From Sphingosinicella sp041621755 (GTDB lineage Bacteria > Pseudomonadota > Alphaproteobacteria > Sphingomonadales > Sphingomonadaceae): a stretch of DNA of 64,000 nucleotides. The notes beneath the pieces are model-generated. The model did not search any database, was not told the DNA's origin, and was given only the letters and a program-made list of their open reading frames with translations. The stretch lies in the NCBI GenBank assembly GCA_041621755.1, contig JBFKAE010000002.1, positions 3,427 to 67,426 of the forward strand, in the 5' to 3' direction. Position 1 is the stretch's first letter. Each line of letters starts with the position of its first letter. Positions 35,484 to 44,683 of this stretch are shown piece by piece. The position numbers and the translations under genes are program-made.

Positions 35484-36647
35484 ATGATTGACCGGCGAAT
35501 TCAGGAAGAACTGCTCGAACGCCTTGGCGAAGGCCCGATAGTAGCATTACTTGGACCGCGCCAGGTCGGCAAGACAACGCTCGCACATGAAATCGGCGAG
35601 CGAATGCCCTCGATCTATCTCGATCTCGAATCCGACGCCGATCGTGCACGTCTTGCGGAGCCTGAACTCTACCTTGAAGGACACGCAGACAAACTCGTTA
35701 TCCTCGACGAAGTCCACCGGTTGCCAGGCCTGTTCCAGAACCTGCGCGGCCTCGTCGATCGAGGCCGCAAGCGAGGACAACGCGCCGGCAGATTCCTGCT
35801 GCTGGGCTCAGCCTCGCTTGATCTGATGCGCCAGTCAGGAGAAAGTCTGGCCGGCCGGATTTCCTATCTGGAAATGACACCGCTTGATATCCTCGAATGC
35901 GGTGCCGGCAAACAGGACGAACTCTGGGTGAGGGGCGGCTTTCCGGACAGCTTTCTTGCTGCGGGCGACAAGGCCAGCGGGCGTTGGCGCAAGGATTTCA
36001 TCAAGACCTATCTGGAGCGCGACATTCCGCAATTGGGGCCACGCATCGCCGCTGAAACGCTGCGCCGGTTCTGGACCATGCTCGCACATCATCAGTCAGG
36101 CCTGCTGAATGCAGCAGATTTTGCACGATCGCTGGGCGTCGATGGCAAGACGGTCGCGACATATCTGGACCTGATGGTCGACCTGCTGCTGGTGCGCCGA
36201 CTGCCCCCCTGGCACGCCAATGTCGGAAAACGCCTCGTCAAATCGCCTCGGATCTACGTGCGCGACAGCGGTCTCGTGCACAGTCTGCTGGATATCGCCA
36301 ACCTCGAAGCCTTGCTTGCTCACCCCGTGGCAGGGGCAAGTTGGGAAGGATTCGTGATTGAAAACCTCATTGGCGCTGCACCGGAAGGGACACTTGCAAA
36401 CTTCTATCGAACATCGGCCGGCGCTGAAGTCGATTTGCTGCTCACTTTGCCGTCAGGCAAGGTCTGGGCCGTTGAAATCAAGCGCAGCCTGACACCGAAA
36501 GTGGGCAGAGGCTTTCACAACGCCTGCGAGGACATCGGGCCGGCACGGAAACTCATCGTCTATCCCGGAACGGAAAAGTTCCCATATGCGGACGATATCG
36601 ACGTAATCCCGCTTCACGACCTCGCAAGCGAACTGATCTCATCCTGA
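35484..36647 (+). CDS. DUF4143-type AAA ATPase
   Basis: A 387-residue ATPase. Walker A is GPRQVGKTTLAHE (about 22-34) and Walker B VILDEVHRLP (about 72-81); an arginine-finger-like GSASLDLMR follows. The C-terminal DUF4143 part includes GVDGKTVATYLDLMVDLLLV, VRDSGLVHSLL and the nuclease-like AEVDLLL...VWAVEIKR motif (E-x-K of the PD-(D/E)XK fold). These widespread proteins are of unclear function, often considered mobile-element or defence-related. I start at the ATG at 35484, with a promoter-palindrome just upstream. Confidence 0.88.
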   Translation: MIDRRIQEELLERLGEGPIVALLGPRQVGKTTLAHEIGERMPSIYLDLESDADRARLAEPELYLEGHADKLVILDEVHRLPGLFQNLRGLVDRGRKRGQRAGRFLLLGSASLDLMRQSGESLAGRISYLEMTPLDILECGAGKQDELWVRGGFPDSFLAAGDKASGRWRKDFIKTYLERDIPQLGPRIAAETLRRFWTMLAHHQSGLLNAADFARSLGVDGKTVATYLDLMVDLLLVRRLPPWHANVGKRLVKSPRIYVRDSGLVHSLLDIANLEALLAHPVAGASWEGFVIENLIGAAPEGTLANFYRTSAGAEVDLLLTLPSGKVWAVEIKRSLTPKVGRGFHNACEDIGPARKLIVYPGTEKFPYADDIDVIPLHDLASELISS

Positions 36648-36728
36648 GACGCAGATTGTATACTCAGCCCGGCGAATGAGTTGAGTTGGCCTTGTCGTTT
36701 CTTGATGTCGGTGGAGCTGAAAGCGCCA

Positions 36729-36965
36729 TCAACCACCGCCATCCAATCGCTCCCAGTACTCGACCTCGATCCGGTCGAGATCGACAACCCTCCCGCGAAT
36801 GGTCACCCTGCCTACGAGATCCTCGGGCACCTGATCATCGACGAACCCGAGGCGCCAGACGACACCTTCGTCATCGCGCAAGAGCGGCCCGCGCGGTGAA
36901 GCTTCGATTGTTCCGACATGGACATTGGCGGCGCGCGAGTTCGGTTGGTGCATGGTCTTGTTCAT
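36729..36965 (-). CDS. DUF5818 family protein
   Basis: A 78-residue protein. VHVGTIEASPRGPLLRDDEG followed by VVWRLGF and LVGRVTIRGRVVDLDRIEVE matches the DUF5818 pattern (D-D-G-x-W-R-L ... G-R-V-x-V-x-G-x-R), a small beta-barrel family common in sphingomonads. Function unknown. No strong ribosome-binding site is visible; the methionine at residue 5 is an alternative start. Confidence 0.65.
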   Translation of the reverse strand: MNKTMHQPNSRAANVHVGTIEASPRGPLLRDDEGVVWRLGFVDDQVPEDLVGRVTIRGRVVDLDRIEVEYWERLDGGG

Positions 36966-37212
36966 AACGATTGGAGAATGACACGCGCCCGGAAACGGCG
37001 AGTCACGGCTCTTCTAGGGCTGAAGCACCATCGACGCCACCCTTTGAACGAGAAGGGCGAAGCACACCCTACGCGATCCGAAGCGATCATTACGCGATTC
37101 TCTCCACCGCCCGGTCGGCGCGGCCCAGTGGGAGGCGACCCGGACCGCGCCGTTCCGGTCAGGCGCGGCGCAAGGCCTGCCCGGCGGAAGAGGTTGGGGA
37201 AAGAAACGCGCA

Positions 37213-37416
37213 TCAGAAGAACCCGGTACGCCGTCCATAGGAGAGGTCGCTCGGCGCCGAATCGCCAAGCGCTGAACGGCGTACACTGAGCGTCACACTG
37301 CCCTCACCGCGGGCGCGCAGGTGCAGGTCGCGCAGTTCGAGGCCGTTGCGCTCGGCCCAGTCGCGCGCATCGGCTTCGCTGGCAAAATCGCCGATTTCCT
37401 GGTGGTCATAGGACAT
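37213..37416 (-). CDS. Small hypothetical protein downstream of traI
   Basis: A 67-residue acidic protein (MSYDHQEIGDFASEADARDW then AERNGLELRDL) followed by a basic strand segment. AGGAGA precedes the ATG at 37416. It begins 48 bases after the traI stop in the same direction, so it is probably the last gene of the traD-traI operon. No family is recognised. Confidence 0.6.
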   Translation of the reverse strand: MSYDHQEIGDFASEADARDWAERNGLELRDLHLRARGEGSVTLSVRRSALGDSAPSDLSYGRRTGFF

Positions 37417-37464
37417 GGGACGGGTCTCCTTGGCAGTATGGGTGAACGGGGGAGGGGGCACAGC

Positions 37465-40400
37465 TCACAGATCGAGCCCCAACGACTTTTCGGGAACGGG
37501 AAGCTGGCGCACTTGCGGTTCGGGCCGGGGACCGAGCACCGCATCGAGCTTGGCTTTGAGCTCCGGGCTCATCTTCAGGTCTGGCAGCTGCCGGGCATCG
37601 GTCGGGTTCACCTGCGACTTGTCCACCTCGATCCGTCCGGTCGCTTCGAGCGCCGAGGTCTTGTTACCCGGCGTGCGGTCGAGCTGAAATTTGAGCGCGG
37701 CAAGGTCGTTGGTGACAACATGCATGTCGTCGGTGGCACGCGTGTTGAGCACGTTCTGTGTGCGCTGGGTGGCAAGATTGCGCTGGCTTGAGGATATGAC
37801 CTCGATCGCCCGCGCCATGGTCACGCCCTGCGCCATATGGGCATTGAGGGCATAGCCAAGATCGAGGCGGCGCAGCATCGGATCGCCGGCGGGCAGGGTG
37901 ACCTGCTGCCTGTCGCCAAGCTCCAGCGTGACCGCATCCTTCGTTGCTGCCAGCACCGTGGCATAAGTCGACTTGGCAATGTCACGGCTCGCATCCTTGT
38001 CGCGCCAGAACACGGTATCGCCGTCGTGCAGCCTCAGGTCTTTCTGCTCGTAGAGTCCGAGCCGGTCGAAGCGGTGCTGCGGATCGAGCCGATCGGGATC
38101 GATGAGCATTCTTGCGTTTCCGCGCTCGAGCAGGACCTTGCCGTCGCGGCGCACTTCGCGGACGGTGTATTCGCCTTTGCCCAGCCCGAGCTCGCGCACC
38201 CCCATGCGCGCTTCGAGCACCTGGCCCGCGCGGTAGGTTGAGGCAAAGCGCATTTCTTCGCGGGTAGTGTTGGCGCTTTGCAGCACCTTGAGCGCCACGC
38301 CTTCGCCTTTGAGCATACCATCACGCAGCAGGCCGGCCTGGACGAGCGCATTGATCTGCGCGCGATCATCGCGCCCAGCGGTAAAGATCGCGGTCTCAGC
38401 GCGCTGATCGGGCGGCAAGGAGAGCCAGAGATCGGCCGCCGCCGTGACATGGTCCTTGCCGGCTTCGGTGACCTTGCCATGCGATGCCAAGAGGTCGAGC
38501 GCGAGGCTGGCATGACCTTCGTTCGACAATCCCGCGACCGCAAGCAGCAGCGGCGAGTTCTTCTGGCGAATGTTCTCGTCCATGCGCACCGTCGCCTGGC
38601 CCGCGCTTTGCGAGACCGCGAACATCTTGCCCTGCTCGATCGCCGACAATTGCTGGCGATCGCCCATGAACGGGGCCTTGGCGAGATCGAGCTGCTCGGC
38701 GATCGCGATCACCGAAAGCATATCGCGCGAGGAGACCATCGAGCTCTCGTCGGTGATGACAACCGTGTCTTTCAGCTCAGCCTTCGCTGCCTCGAAACGC
38801 TCGCCTTCCCCGCGCGCGGCGGCCGAACCATAAGTGCTGACGAAACGCGCGATCGTATAGGCCTCGATGCCGGCCGCCTGCATCTCGTCGACCGACATGG
38901 CCTGCGAGCCACCCCCGCGCAGGTCGGCGACCATCTTGTTCTGGAAGGCCAGGCCGACAAGGCGCACCCCGTCTTCGGCCAGAACCTTCGCGACTGCACC
39001 AAGCAAGGTCGACTTGCCTGCGCCGGCCACACCCTGGATGTTGAGAAAGCGGTCGCTGCCCGACAGAACCGCGACACCCGCCGCCAACTGGCCAGAATTC
39101 AATTGCCAGTCCTCGGCACCGGCGCGTTCGCGTCCCAGTTTGCGCGCGGCCTGCTGTAACCGCTCGACCGCCACGTCGGGCGCCATGAACGCGCAGCCCT
39201 TGCCCGCCCCGGCGTCGATGCGGTCCAATATCTGCTGCTCGCGCGCCAGCGCCTCGGGCGTCGTCACCAGGTCGAAATGCCCGTCGAGCCGGCCGGACTT
39301 GCCGGAAATGAGATGCCCACTATCGATCAGCTGCCCGATACGCTCGATCACTGCCTCGCCTTCAAGCCCCTTGATCTGGAAGCCCAGCGCTGCGGAGAGA
39401 ATCGCATGCGGACTGAATGCCGCCTCGCGTTCGGAGAGGTGCCGGATCGCCGAGGCGGTCGCATGCTGGGCCTTGATCGTACCTGCCGAAAGGAACAGCG
39501 CGGCGGGGCCGGATACGGCGAGATCGCTCGGCGCTCGCAGCGCCGCATTGATACGGGTGGCGACTTCGGCAAAGGCAGCACTGGCGGTCTCGCGCATCGT
39601 GGGGCGAGCCAGCGCGGCAGCGCGTTCCTGCGCCTCGGCAACCAGCGGCTTGCCATCAAACCCAAGTTCCGCCGCGCGCGCCTGCCAGCCCTCGACCAGA
39701 GCTTGCCGGTCGGCGACATCGAGCTTGGGATCGCGGGTGTAGAGCGTGATCTGCTTCTTGGTGGCCAGCCTCGTGGCACCGGTCTCCGCGATCTTTGCCT
39801 CGATCTCAGCGGTGCGGGTCGAGAAAGCCTTGATGACGGCAGCAGGCACGCCCTTGATCTCGAAGGCCCCATGCTTGGCTGTGCTCTCCGTCTCGTAACC
39901 GATCGCCTGCAGCCGGGCGCGAAAGGCGGCATGGTAGAACTGGCCGATGGTGGTGTTGTTCTTCCAGATCTCGCCGTTCCACAGCGCCTTCCAGTTGCCC
40001 TTGAGGTCGCGTGTCAGGTTGGCGACCACGGCATGGACATGGCCCTGTGGGTCGAGCGCGCGGCTCGTGTCGTGAGCGAACAAGGCATAGACGAGGTTGC
40101 CGGTCTTTTCCGGCTCACCATTGCGATTGCGCTCGTAATTGCGCGCTTCGGCAAGGCGCTTCTCGACAAGCTCGCTCATCGTCGATTTAACGGCTGAAAG
40201 ATGTGCATCGAGGATACGCTTGTCGCCGGTTACGAGCGCCAGGATCGAGGCGGACTTGGGCATCGAGAAGGTGAGATCAAGTCCCAGCCTGCGCCCCTCG
40301 ACCTGCCCCACCATTTGGCCGCTGGGCAGCCGGCCACCGAGGATTGCCTCGAACGCATCTCGCCCGACTTCGCCCACAAGCCCGAGCAGGCGCGCGCCTT

Positions 40401-40509
40401 CGCCGCCCCAGACCCCGCTTTCCGCGTTCTCTTCAGCCGTGTAGTAATTGTCGTTCGCGAAATAGTCGGCAGCGCCGCCCGCCGAGCGAACCGGTGCGAT
40501 CGAATGCAT
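37465..40509 (-). CDS. traI: MobF-family conjugative relaxase-helicase
   Basis: A 1014-residue protein. The N-terminal relaxase domain has the catalytic tyrosines (Tyr16, Tyr22, Tyr23 in DYFANDNYY) and the HUH motif His146...His157-Val-His159 (FAHDTSRALDPQGHVHAVV). A helicase domain follows with Walker A GVAGAGKS (493-500) and DESSMVS around 570. It nicks oriT, stays covalently bound to the 5' end and unwinds the transferred strand. Size and order match the TrwC/TraI type. It starts five bases after traD and belongs to the same minus-strand operon. The C-terminal region (about 900-1014) has no recognised domain. Confidence 0.93.
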   Translation of the reverse strand: MHSIAPVRSAGGAADYFANDNYYTAEENAESGVWGGEGARLLGLVGEVGRDAFEAILGGRLPSGQMVGQVEGRRLGLDLTFSMPKSASILALVTGDKRILDAHLSAVKSTMSELVEKRLAEARNYERNRNGEPEKTGNLVYALFAHDTSRALDPQGHVHAVVANLTRDLKGNWKALWNGEIWKNNTTIGQFYHAAFRARLQAIGYETESTAKHGAFEIKGVPAAVIKAFSTRTAEIEAKIAETGATRLATKKQITLYTRDPKLDVADRQALVEGWQARAAELGFDGKPLVAEAQERAAALARPTMRETASAAFAEVATRINAALRAPSDLAVSGPAALFLSAGTIKAQHATASAIRHLSEREAAFSPHAILSAALGFQIKGLEGEAVIERIGQLIDSGHLISGKSGRLDGHFDLVTTPEALAREQQILDRIDAGAGKGCAFMAPDVAVERLQQAARKLGRERAGAEDWQLNSGQLAAGVAVLSGSDRFLNIQGVAGAGKSTLLGAVAKVLAEDGVRLVGLAFQNKMVADLRGGGSQAMSVDEMQAAGIEAYTIARFVSTYGSAAARGEGERFEAAKAELKDTVVITDESSMVSSRDMLSVIAIAEQLDLAKAPFMGDRQQLSAIEQGKMFAVSQSAGQATVRMDENIRQKNSPLLLAVAGLSNEGHASLALDLLASHGKVTEAGKDHVTAAADLWLSLPPDQRAETAIFTAGRDDRAQINALVQAGLLRDGMLKGEGVALKVLQSANTTREEMRFASTYRAGQVLEARMGVRELGLGKGEYTVREVRRDGKVLLERGNARMLIDPDRLDPQHRFDRLGLYEQKDLRLHDGDTVFWRDKDASRDIAKSTYATVLAATKDAVTLELGDRQQVTLPAGDPMLRRLDLGYALNAHMAQGVTMARAIEVISSSQRNLATQRTQNVLNTRATDDMHVVTNDLAALKFQLDRTPGNKTSALEATGRIEVDKSQVNPTDARQLPDLKMSPELKAKLDAVLGPRPEPQVRQLPVPEKSLGLDL

Positions 40510-40514
40510 GGCCC

Positions 40515-42902
40515 TTAGAACCCAAGGTCGTCAGCGGCGTCGAGGCCGGGCAATTGGGCTTCGCCCGGACCGCCTGCGGAACGTTCAACGCCGTGCTCGG
40601 GTTCGAGTGCCTCGGTGAGTTCGCGCGCAGTCTGCGAGACCTGCTTGGCGTTTCCGGCCAGCTTCACATTCGTGGACGAGCGGGGGGCGCCTTCAACGCC
40701 GCGCTGCGCTGCGGACATTTCGGTATCCGGCGCGCCCGGACGATAGCTCATCGCCCGCGACAGGCTGCTGGCAACGGGAACATTTTCACCGATGTCCTGG
40801 CTCCCCAATTGGGCCGGTTCGTCCTCGTCCGCGAGGGCCTCAAGAGCAGACTCCCGGTCGTCGTCCCGCTCCATCTCCGGCTCGGGTTCGGGCGCATCGC
40901 GGGTCTCGCGCCCGCCCGCTTCCGGATCGCCCTGATCCTCTTCGTCGGTCTCTTCGGCAAATTCGATCGGCTCGACATTTTCGCGCAGCACATAGCCTTC
41001 AGCGACCTTCGGATAGTCCTTCCAGGCAAGCCTGATCCGTGCCGCATCGAAGCCTTCGGGGAAGACCAGGAAACCGCGCAACGACGGCAGCTTCATGATG
41101 TCGTCGGGCAGCACCAGAGGCTGGACTTCGCTGCGCGGGGTGATCGTCGCGGCATCGCGAATGTTCGAATATCCGTAGCTGTATGCTTCATCCATCATGC
41201 GCACTTCGCGGTGGCCGATGAAATCCGAACAATGCTCGGCTGTGTCGCGATCGGCGGCGGCAAGGATGAGCTTGGTGCGCGCGAGCGATGCAAGGTTCTG
41301 TGCGCCTTCCTTGCCATAGGTTTCGGCAAGCTTGGCGAAGCTGTGGATGCCAAGCACGAAGGCCCCGCCGAACCCGCGCGCTGTCTGCAGGCCGTCCTCG
41401 ATCGCAGGCAGGCGGTGGAGCGCATGGACCTCGTCGAAGAAGAACCAGGTGCGCAAATCGCGCGTGCGCGGCAAGCGCATCAGCGTGTGCACGGCAAGGT
41501 TCATCCAGAGCGAGAGGAGCGCGCGATTGAGGACCAGTTCGTTGTGCGAGGAAGTGATGAACAGGATCGATCCGGGCTGGTCGCAATCGCGGATCCAGTC
41601 GCAAATCGAGAAGGGTTCCTTGCCTTCAGGAAGGAACCGCAAAGCCTGCGCATTGGTGTTGAACACCGCGCGGATCGATTCCGCCATCTTCGCCGCTTCG
41701 GGCGCGGTCAGCGGATCGGCGACGGTATTCTCGAGCAGCTTGTGGACCGCCTTGAGGTCGGCCATCATCAGTCGGCTCGCGAGCGCCTGGTTGGTCGCCT
41801 TACCCAGCTTGATAAGGCGCATGCAGGTCTCGACGAAAAGCGTGCGCGCAGCCAGCATCCAGAAGGGTTCCGCTCCGCCGCCATCGGCGGGCAGAAGCGC
41901 GGCGGCAATGCCGGTAAAGTCGGCGTGGTTCTTCGCTTCGGCGAAGACCGACCAGGACGGGCAGCGCTCGTCCATGGGATTGAGGATCGTGTCGGTCTCG
42001 GGGTTGTAGAAGGCCTCGACATAGGCGCCGGTGAGATCGAAGACGACGGCCCGGTCGCGGCGCTTGCGCATCTGCGCGATCAGCGCGCGCATCTGCGTCG
42101 TCTTGCCGGTTCCGGTCGAGCCGATCATCATCGTGTGCGCCTGTTCGGTGCGCCAGGGGAAGGGCACGCCGGCGAGCGCATAGGCATGATGGATGCCCGC
42201 TGCCTTGCGCTCGACAAGCGGCATAGCAAGCACCTCGTCCATGGTCCTTCCCGGCAAGCGTTCGGCGACTTCCTGGGCAAGCGCGGCGCGGTTGTGATCG
42301 TTGATGACGGATGCAAGATCGGTCGCATCGACGAGCATCGCGCCGCGCTGATGGCGCTCCTCGAGGATCGACTTTCCGCGCCGCCGGGAGAAGTCGACGA
42401 ACCACACCGCAATCGGCACGGCGACGAAAAGCGAGATAAACAGCGAGCCCCATATCGCGCGCATCATCCTCTCCCAGGCGACGACGACATCGGGGTGCGA
42501 GGCGACCATGCCGATGGGTGCGGGAATGACCTCTCCCGAGGGCAGGGTGAGGTTGATCACCTTGGCATTGGAGAACTCCATGAACTGCCATCCGGCAGCA
42601 TAGATCCGCATGCCAATCATCTGAATTTCGTGTTCGTGAAGCCGCAGCGCCAGGACCACCGAAAGCACTGCGAGGAAGGTGAAGAACCAGACGAGAAACG
42701 GCAGCCGCGCGGAGGCGAACCACATCAGGAATTCGTGGGTGATGAGCTGCGATCCGCGCGTGAAATCACCGGCATTGCGCGGCATGTTGCCGCGCGCCGA
42801 ATGGTGCTGAAGCTTGCCCGGGCGGCGGCGGTCGGACCAGGTGTCAGGCCGCGCCACAAAGCGCCTCCATCCGGGCCTCGGCTTCGGCGAGTAGTTCGCC
42901 AT
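40515..42902 (-). CDS. traD: TraD type IV coupling protein
   Basis: A 795-residue inner-membrane ATPase that links the relaxase-DNA complex to the transfer channel. Two membrane helices lie near residues 65-85 and 145-170; Walker A is IGSTGTGKTTQ (about 260-268), Walker B FFFDEVHALHRL. The acidic C-terminal tail (EEDQGDPEAGG; PEPEPEMERDDD) is of the kind that contacts the relaxosome. The start is uncertain: ATG codons at 42908, 42902 and a later in-frame one at 42788 are possible; I use 42902. It overlaps the upstream ribbon-helix-helix gene by 59 bases. Confidence 0.88.
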   Translation of the reverse strand: MANYSPKPRPGWRRFVARPDTWSDRRRPGKLQHHSARGNMPRNAGDFTRGSQLITHEFLMWFASARLPFLVWFFTFLAVLSVVLALRLHEHEIQMIGMRIYAAGWQFMEFSNAKVINLTLPSGEVIPAPIGMVASHPDVVVAWERMMRAIWGSLFISLFVAVPIAVWFVDFSRRRGKSILEERHQRGAMLVDATDLASVINDHNRAALAQEVAERLPGRTMDEVLAMPLVERKAAGIHHAYALAGVPFPWRTEQAHTMMIGSTGTGKTTQMRALIAQMRKRRDRAVVFDLTGAYVEAFYNPETDTILNPMDERCPSWSVFAEAKNHADFTGIAAALLPADGGGAEPFWMLAARTLFVETCMRLIKLGKATNQALASRLMMADLKAVHKLLENTVADPLTAPEAAKMAESIRAVFNTNAQALRFLPEGKEPFSICDWIRDCDQPGSILFITSSHNELVLNRALLSLWMNLAVHTLMRLPRTRDLRTWFFFDEVHALHRLPAIEDGLQTARGFGGAFVLGIHSFAKLAETYGKEGAQNLASLARTKLILAAADRDTAEHCSDFIGHREVRMMDEAYSYGYSNIRDAATITPRSEVQPLVLPDDIMKLPSLRGFLVFPEGFDAARIRLAWKDYPKVAEGYVLRENVEPIEFAEETDEEDQGDPEAGGRETRDAPEPEPEMERDDDRESALEALADEDEPAQLGSQDIGENVPVASSLSRAMSYRPGAPDTEMSAAQRGVEGAPRSSTNVKLAGNAKQVSQTARELTEALEPEHGVERSAGGPGEAQLPGLDAADDLGF

Positions 42903-43134
42903 GTACATCGGCGTATTGGCGCTGGATGATGAGGTCGAGCGCGAGGAAGAGATACTCGAGCGAGAACTGCCGCCGCCGGTCGAGTTCGGAAGCTCCCGCG
43001 ACGCCTTCGAGAAAATGCTCAAGAGCGATTCGCACGAGATTGGATCGGGAAGTCTTTTGCGCTTCGGCAGCGGCCTTTGCTGCCTCGGCAATCGGCTGCG
43101 GCAGCCGCACCGAAATTAATACCGTATCTGTCAT
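42844..43134 (-). CDS. Ribbon-helix-helix accessory protein (TrwA/TraY-like)
   Basis: A 96-residue protein. The beta strand VLISVRLPQPIAEAAKAAAE with the following TSRSNLVRIALEHFLEG is a typical ribbon-helix-helix DNA-binding unit. The rest is helical. Order and direction (this gene, TraD, TraI) equal trwA-trwB-trwC of R388, so the protein probably binds oriT and represses the operon. AAGGGG stands before the ATG at 43134. Confidence 0.8.
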   Translation of the reverse strand: MTDTVLISVRLPQPIAEAAKAAAEAQKTSRSNLVRIALEHFLEGVAGASELDRRRQFSLEYLFLALDLIIQRQYADVHGELLAEAEARMEALCGAA

Positions 43135-43605
43135 CGCCAACCCCTTCGAAAAGGGCCTGGCGGGAATTGCGCGAGGGAGAATTTAGGCTATCGCCAGACG
43201 GGTGGCAAGCGAAAGGTCGCAGGCCCTGGGCGTATCACATCGTATTACGCACGAAATGGCGTAGTTCAGCCGCTTAAGGTTGTGTCAGTCCTATTGTAAT
43301 ACACCAGAATACAAAACATACCGTGCGTAAACATACCAGTTTCGGCCATTCTTCGAACTGCACCGCAGTGTACGGTCTGCAAAATATCCAATCAATCCCA
43401 CCCATGCCGTCGCTCGCGGGGTTGTCAGCACTTAAGAGGATATGGGGAAGGGCCTTCATGGCATGTTACGGCGCTGACCCCGATGCATTTTACTTTGCCA
43501 ATTGGTCATGAATTTGCGCCTGGCGATGCGCGAAGGCTTGCCAAGAGCGCATGTCCGGGCAAGGCTTGTGGCCGGGAGGTTTCAGCACCACCCAGGAGTA
43601 TGATC
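43135..43605. other. Candidate origin of transfer (oriT) region
   Basis: A 471-base gene-free, relatively AT-rich stretch upstream of the relaxosome genes. It holds the inverted repeat TTACGCACG (43245-43253) with CGTGCGTAA (43322-43330), a second pair GTATTAC (43243-43249) with GTAATAC, and two copies of AACATACC 15 bases apart (43315-43322, 43330-43337). oriT sites of MobF systems usually lie beside the trwA-type gene and contain such repeats. No nic sequence can be assigned by eye. Confidence 0.5.
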
Positions 43606-43833
43606 ATGGCCAGGAAAGGAAGCCTTGAAGCCGAACGTCGAGCCATCGCAAAGGACCGCGACGCGCTGGCTGCGCGTGAAGCGAAACTGCGCGATAACGA
43701 GCAAAAGGCGAGCATCGAGCTGATGCGCAAAAGCCCGCTTGGCAAGGCGCCGTTCGAGCGGGTCGAAGCGTTCTTTGCAACGCTCGGCAAGCTCGGGCTC
43801 GACGAGGCGGAAAAGCGCTTGTCGGCAAGCTGA
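43606..43833 (+). CDS. Small coiled-coil protein
   Basis: A 75-residue protein rich in Glu, Lys, Arg and Ala (ARKGSLEAERRAIAKDRDAL and AAREAKLRDNEQKASIELM), which should form one long charged helix or coiled coil, then a second helix. AGGAG precedes the ATG at 43606 by seven bases; the ATG six bases earlier is too close to it. Function unknown. It lies on the putative leading-region side of oriT and ends in a clear terminator. Confidence 0.65.
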   Translation: MARKGSLEAERRAIAKDRDALAAREAKLRDNEQKASIELMRKSPLGKAPFERVEAFFATLGKLGLDEAEKRLSAS

Positions 43834-43854
43834 AACCGGTCTCGGCAAGAGACC

Positions 43855-43892
43855 AGCGCCGCCGGGCACTCGATGTGTCGGGCGGCGCTTTT
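43855..43892 (+). terminator. Rho-independent terminator
   Basis: AGCGCCGCC (43855-43863) pairs with GGCGGCGCT (43881-43889), then four T. It ends the transcript of the small coiled-coil gene. Confidence 0.8.
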
Positions 43893-43908
43893 GCATCATG
43901 CAAAAGAA

Positions 43909-43945
43909 CAAGCCGGAGAGACCCAAATCGGATCCCTCCGGCTTG
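43909..43945 (-). terminator. Terminator of the minus-strand leading genes
   Basis: CAAGCCGGAG (43909-43918) and CTCCGGCTTG (43936-43945) form a perfect 10-base stem; on the minus strand it is followed by TTCTTTTG. It lies 16 bases after the stop of the minus-strand gene at 43961. Confidence 0.7.
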
Positions 43946-43960
43946 ATCGCGATCGGTGCA

Positions 43961-44272
43961 TCAGAACGGGCAGTCATCGTCCCAGTCGGCGTCCATCAGC
44001 ACGCTCATGAAGCTGGCGGCGCGAGCGATGTTCTCCTCGTCGAAGTCGTCGGCCATCTGGCCCTGGACCGTATGGACGATGCGGTCGATGAGGTGTATCG
44101 GCAGCGCGTTGTAGTCGCCTTCCTCTATGACGCGGAACGAGCCGTCTTCGTCCTCGATCACGTGGCAGTCGAAGAAGCTGTGCGCGGCGCGCATGGTTGC
44201 TGTGCGAATGGCGGCGTCGTAGCTGACAGTGTCAAACTCGGGAATGTCGAAACGGGAAACGAGAGCGTTCAT
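43961..44272 (-). CDS. Uncharacterised acidic plasmid protein
   Basis: A 103-residue protein, acidic, ending DADWDDDCPF, with a strand-rich centre (CHVIEDEDGSFRVIEEGDYN). No family recognised. It has an excellent ribosome-binding site, AGGAGG five bases before the ATG, and its leader contains one copy of the repeated stem-loop element. It is the first minus-strand gene after the putative oriT. Confidence 0.65.
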   Translation of the reverse strand: MNALVSRFDIPEFDTVSYDAAIRTATMRAAHSFFDCHVIEDEDGSFRVIEEGDYNALPIHLIDRIVHTVQGQMADDFDEENIARAASFMSVLMDADWDDDCPF

Positions 44273-44336
44273 GAAAACCTCCTATTGAGAGCACTTGAAA
44301 AGAGGTCTCGAGGCAGGATGATCGCGCTTGGCGCGG

Positions 44337-44478
44337 GTCACAGAACGGGCCGCAGGACCGCCGCGTCAGCGGGGGTGGGGGAGCCGATTTTTTCGCGAGC
44401 CAAGGCGCAGCCGCAGGACGCGCAAAAATTGGGGGAACCGCCCTTCTTGACGCAGGCCAATGGCGGTCATCACGCTTG
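44337..44478 (-). repeat. Leader repeat element, copy 1
   Basis: About 142 bases that align end to end with 45802-45956. The core is a stem-loop: CCGATTTTTTCGCG (44384-44397) with CGCGCAAAAATTGG (44419-44432), one mismatch, and a loop holding CAAGGCGCAGCCGCAGG. It lies 64 bases before the start of the 103-residue protein gene. It fills most of the gene-free stretch 44273-44683; I see nothing else in that stretch. Confidence 0.75.
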
Positions 44479-44683
44479 GAAGTCTGCGAGAAGGAATACC
44501 CCCTATCCATCCAGCCCGGCCGATGCGAGCCATGCCGTCCCGCCAGCAGGCCATGGGCCGTCACTGGCGGGGCCAGCATGCGAGCGAGCCGGGCAGGGGA
44601 GTACGCAATCGACAGCAAAAAGGGCATCCGGCGGTGAAACCGGACACCCCTTTGCGAGAACCGCTGGTGCAATTCCGTGCCGC

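Noticed and set aside
40344..42929. 861-codon open frame on the plus strand
   Set aside because: Mirror of traD, which has clear Walker motifs on the other strand.
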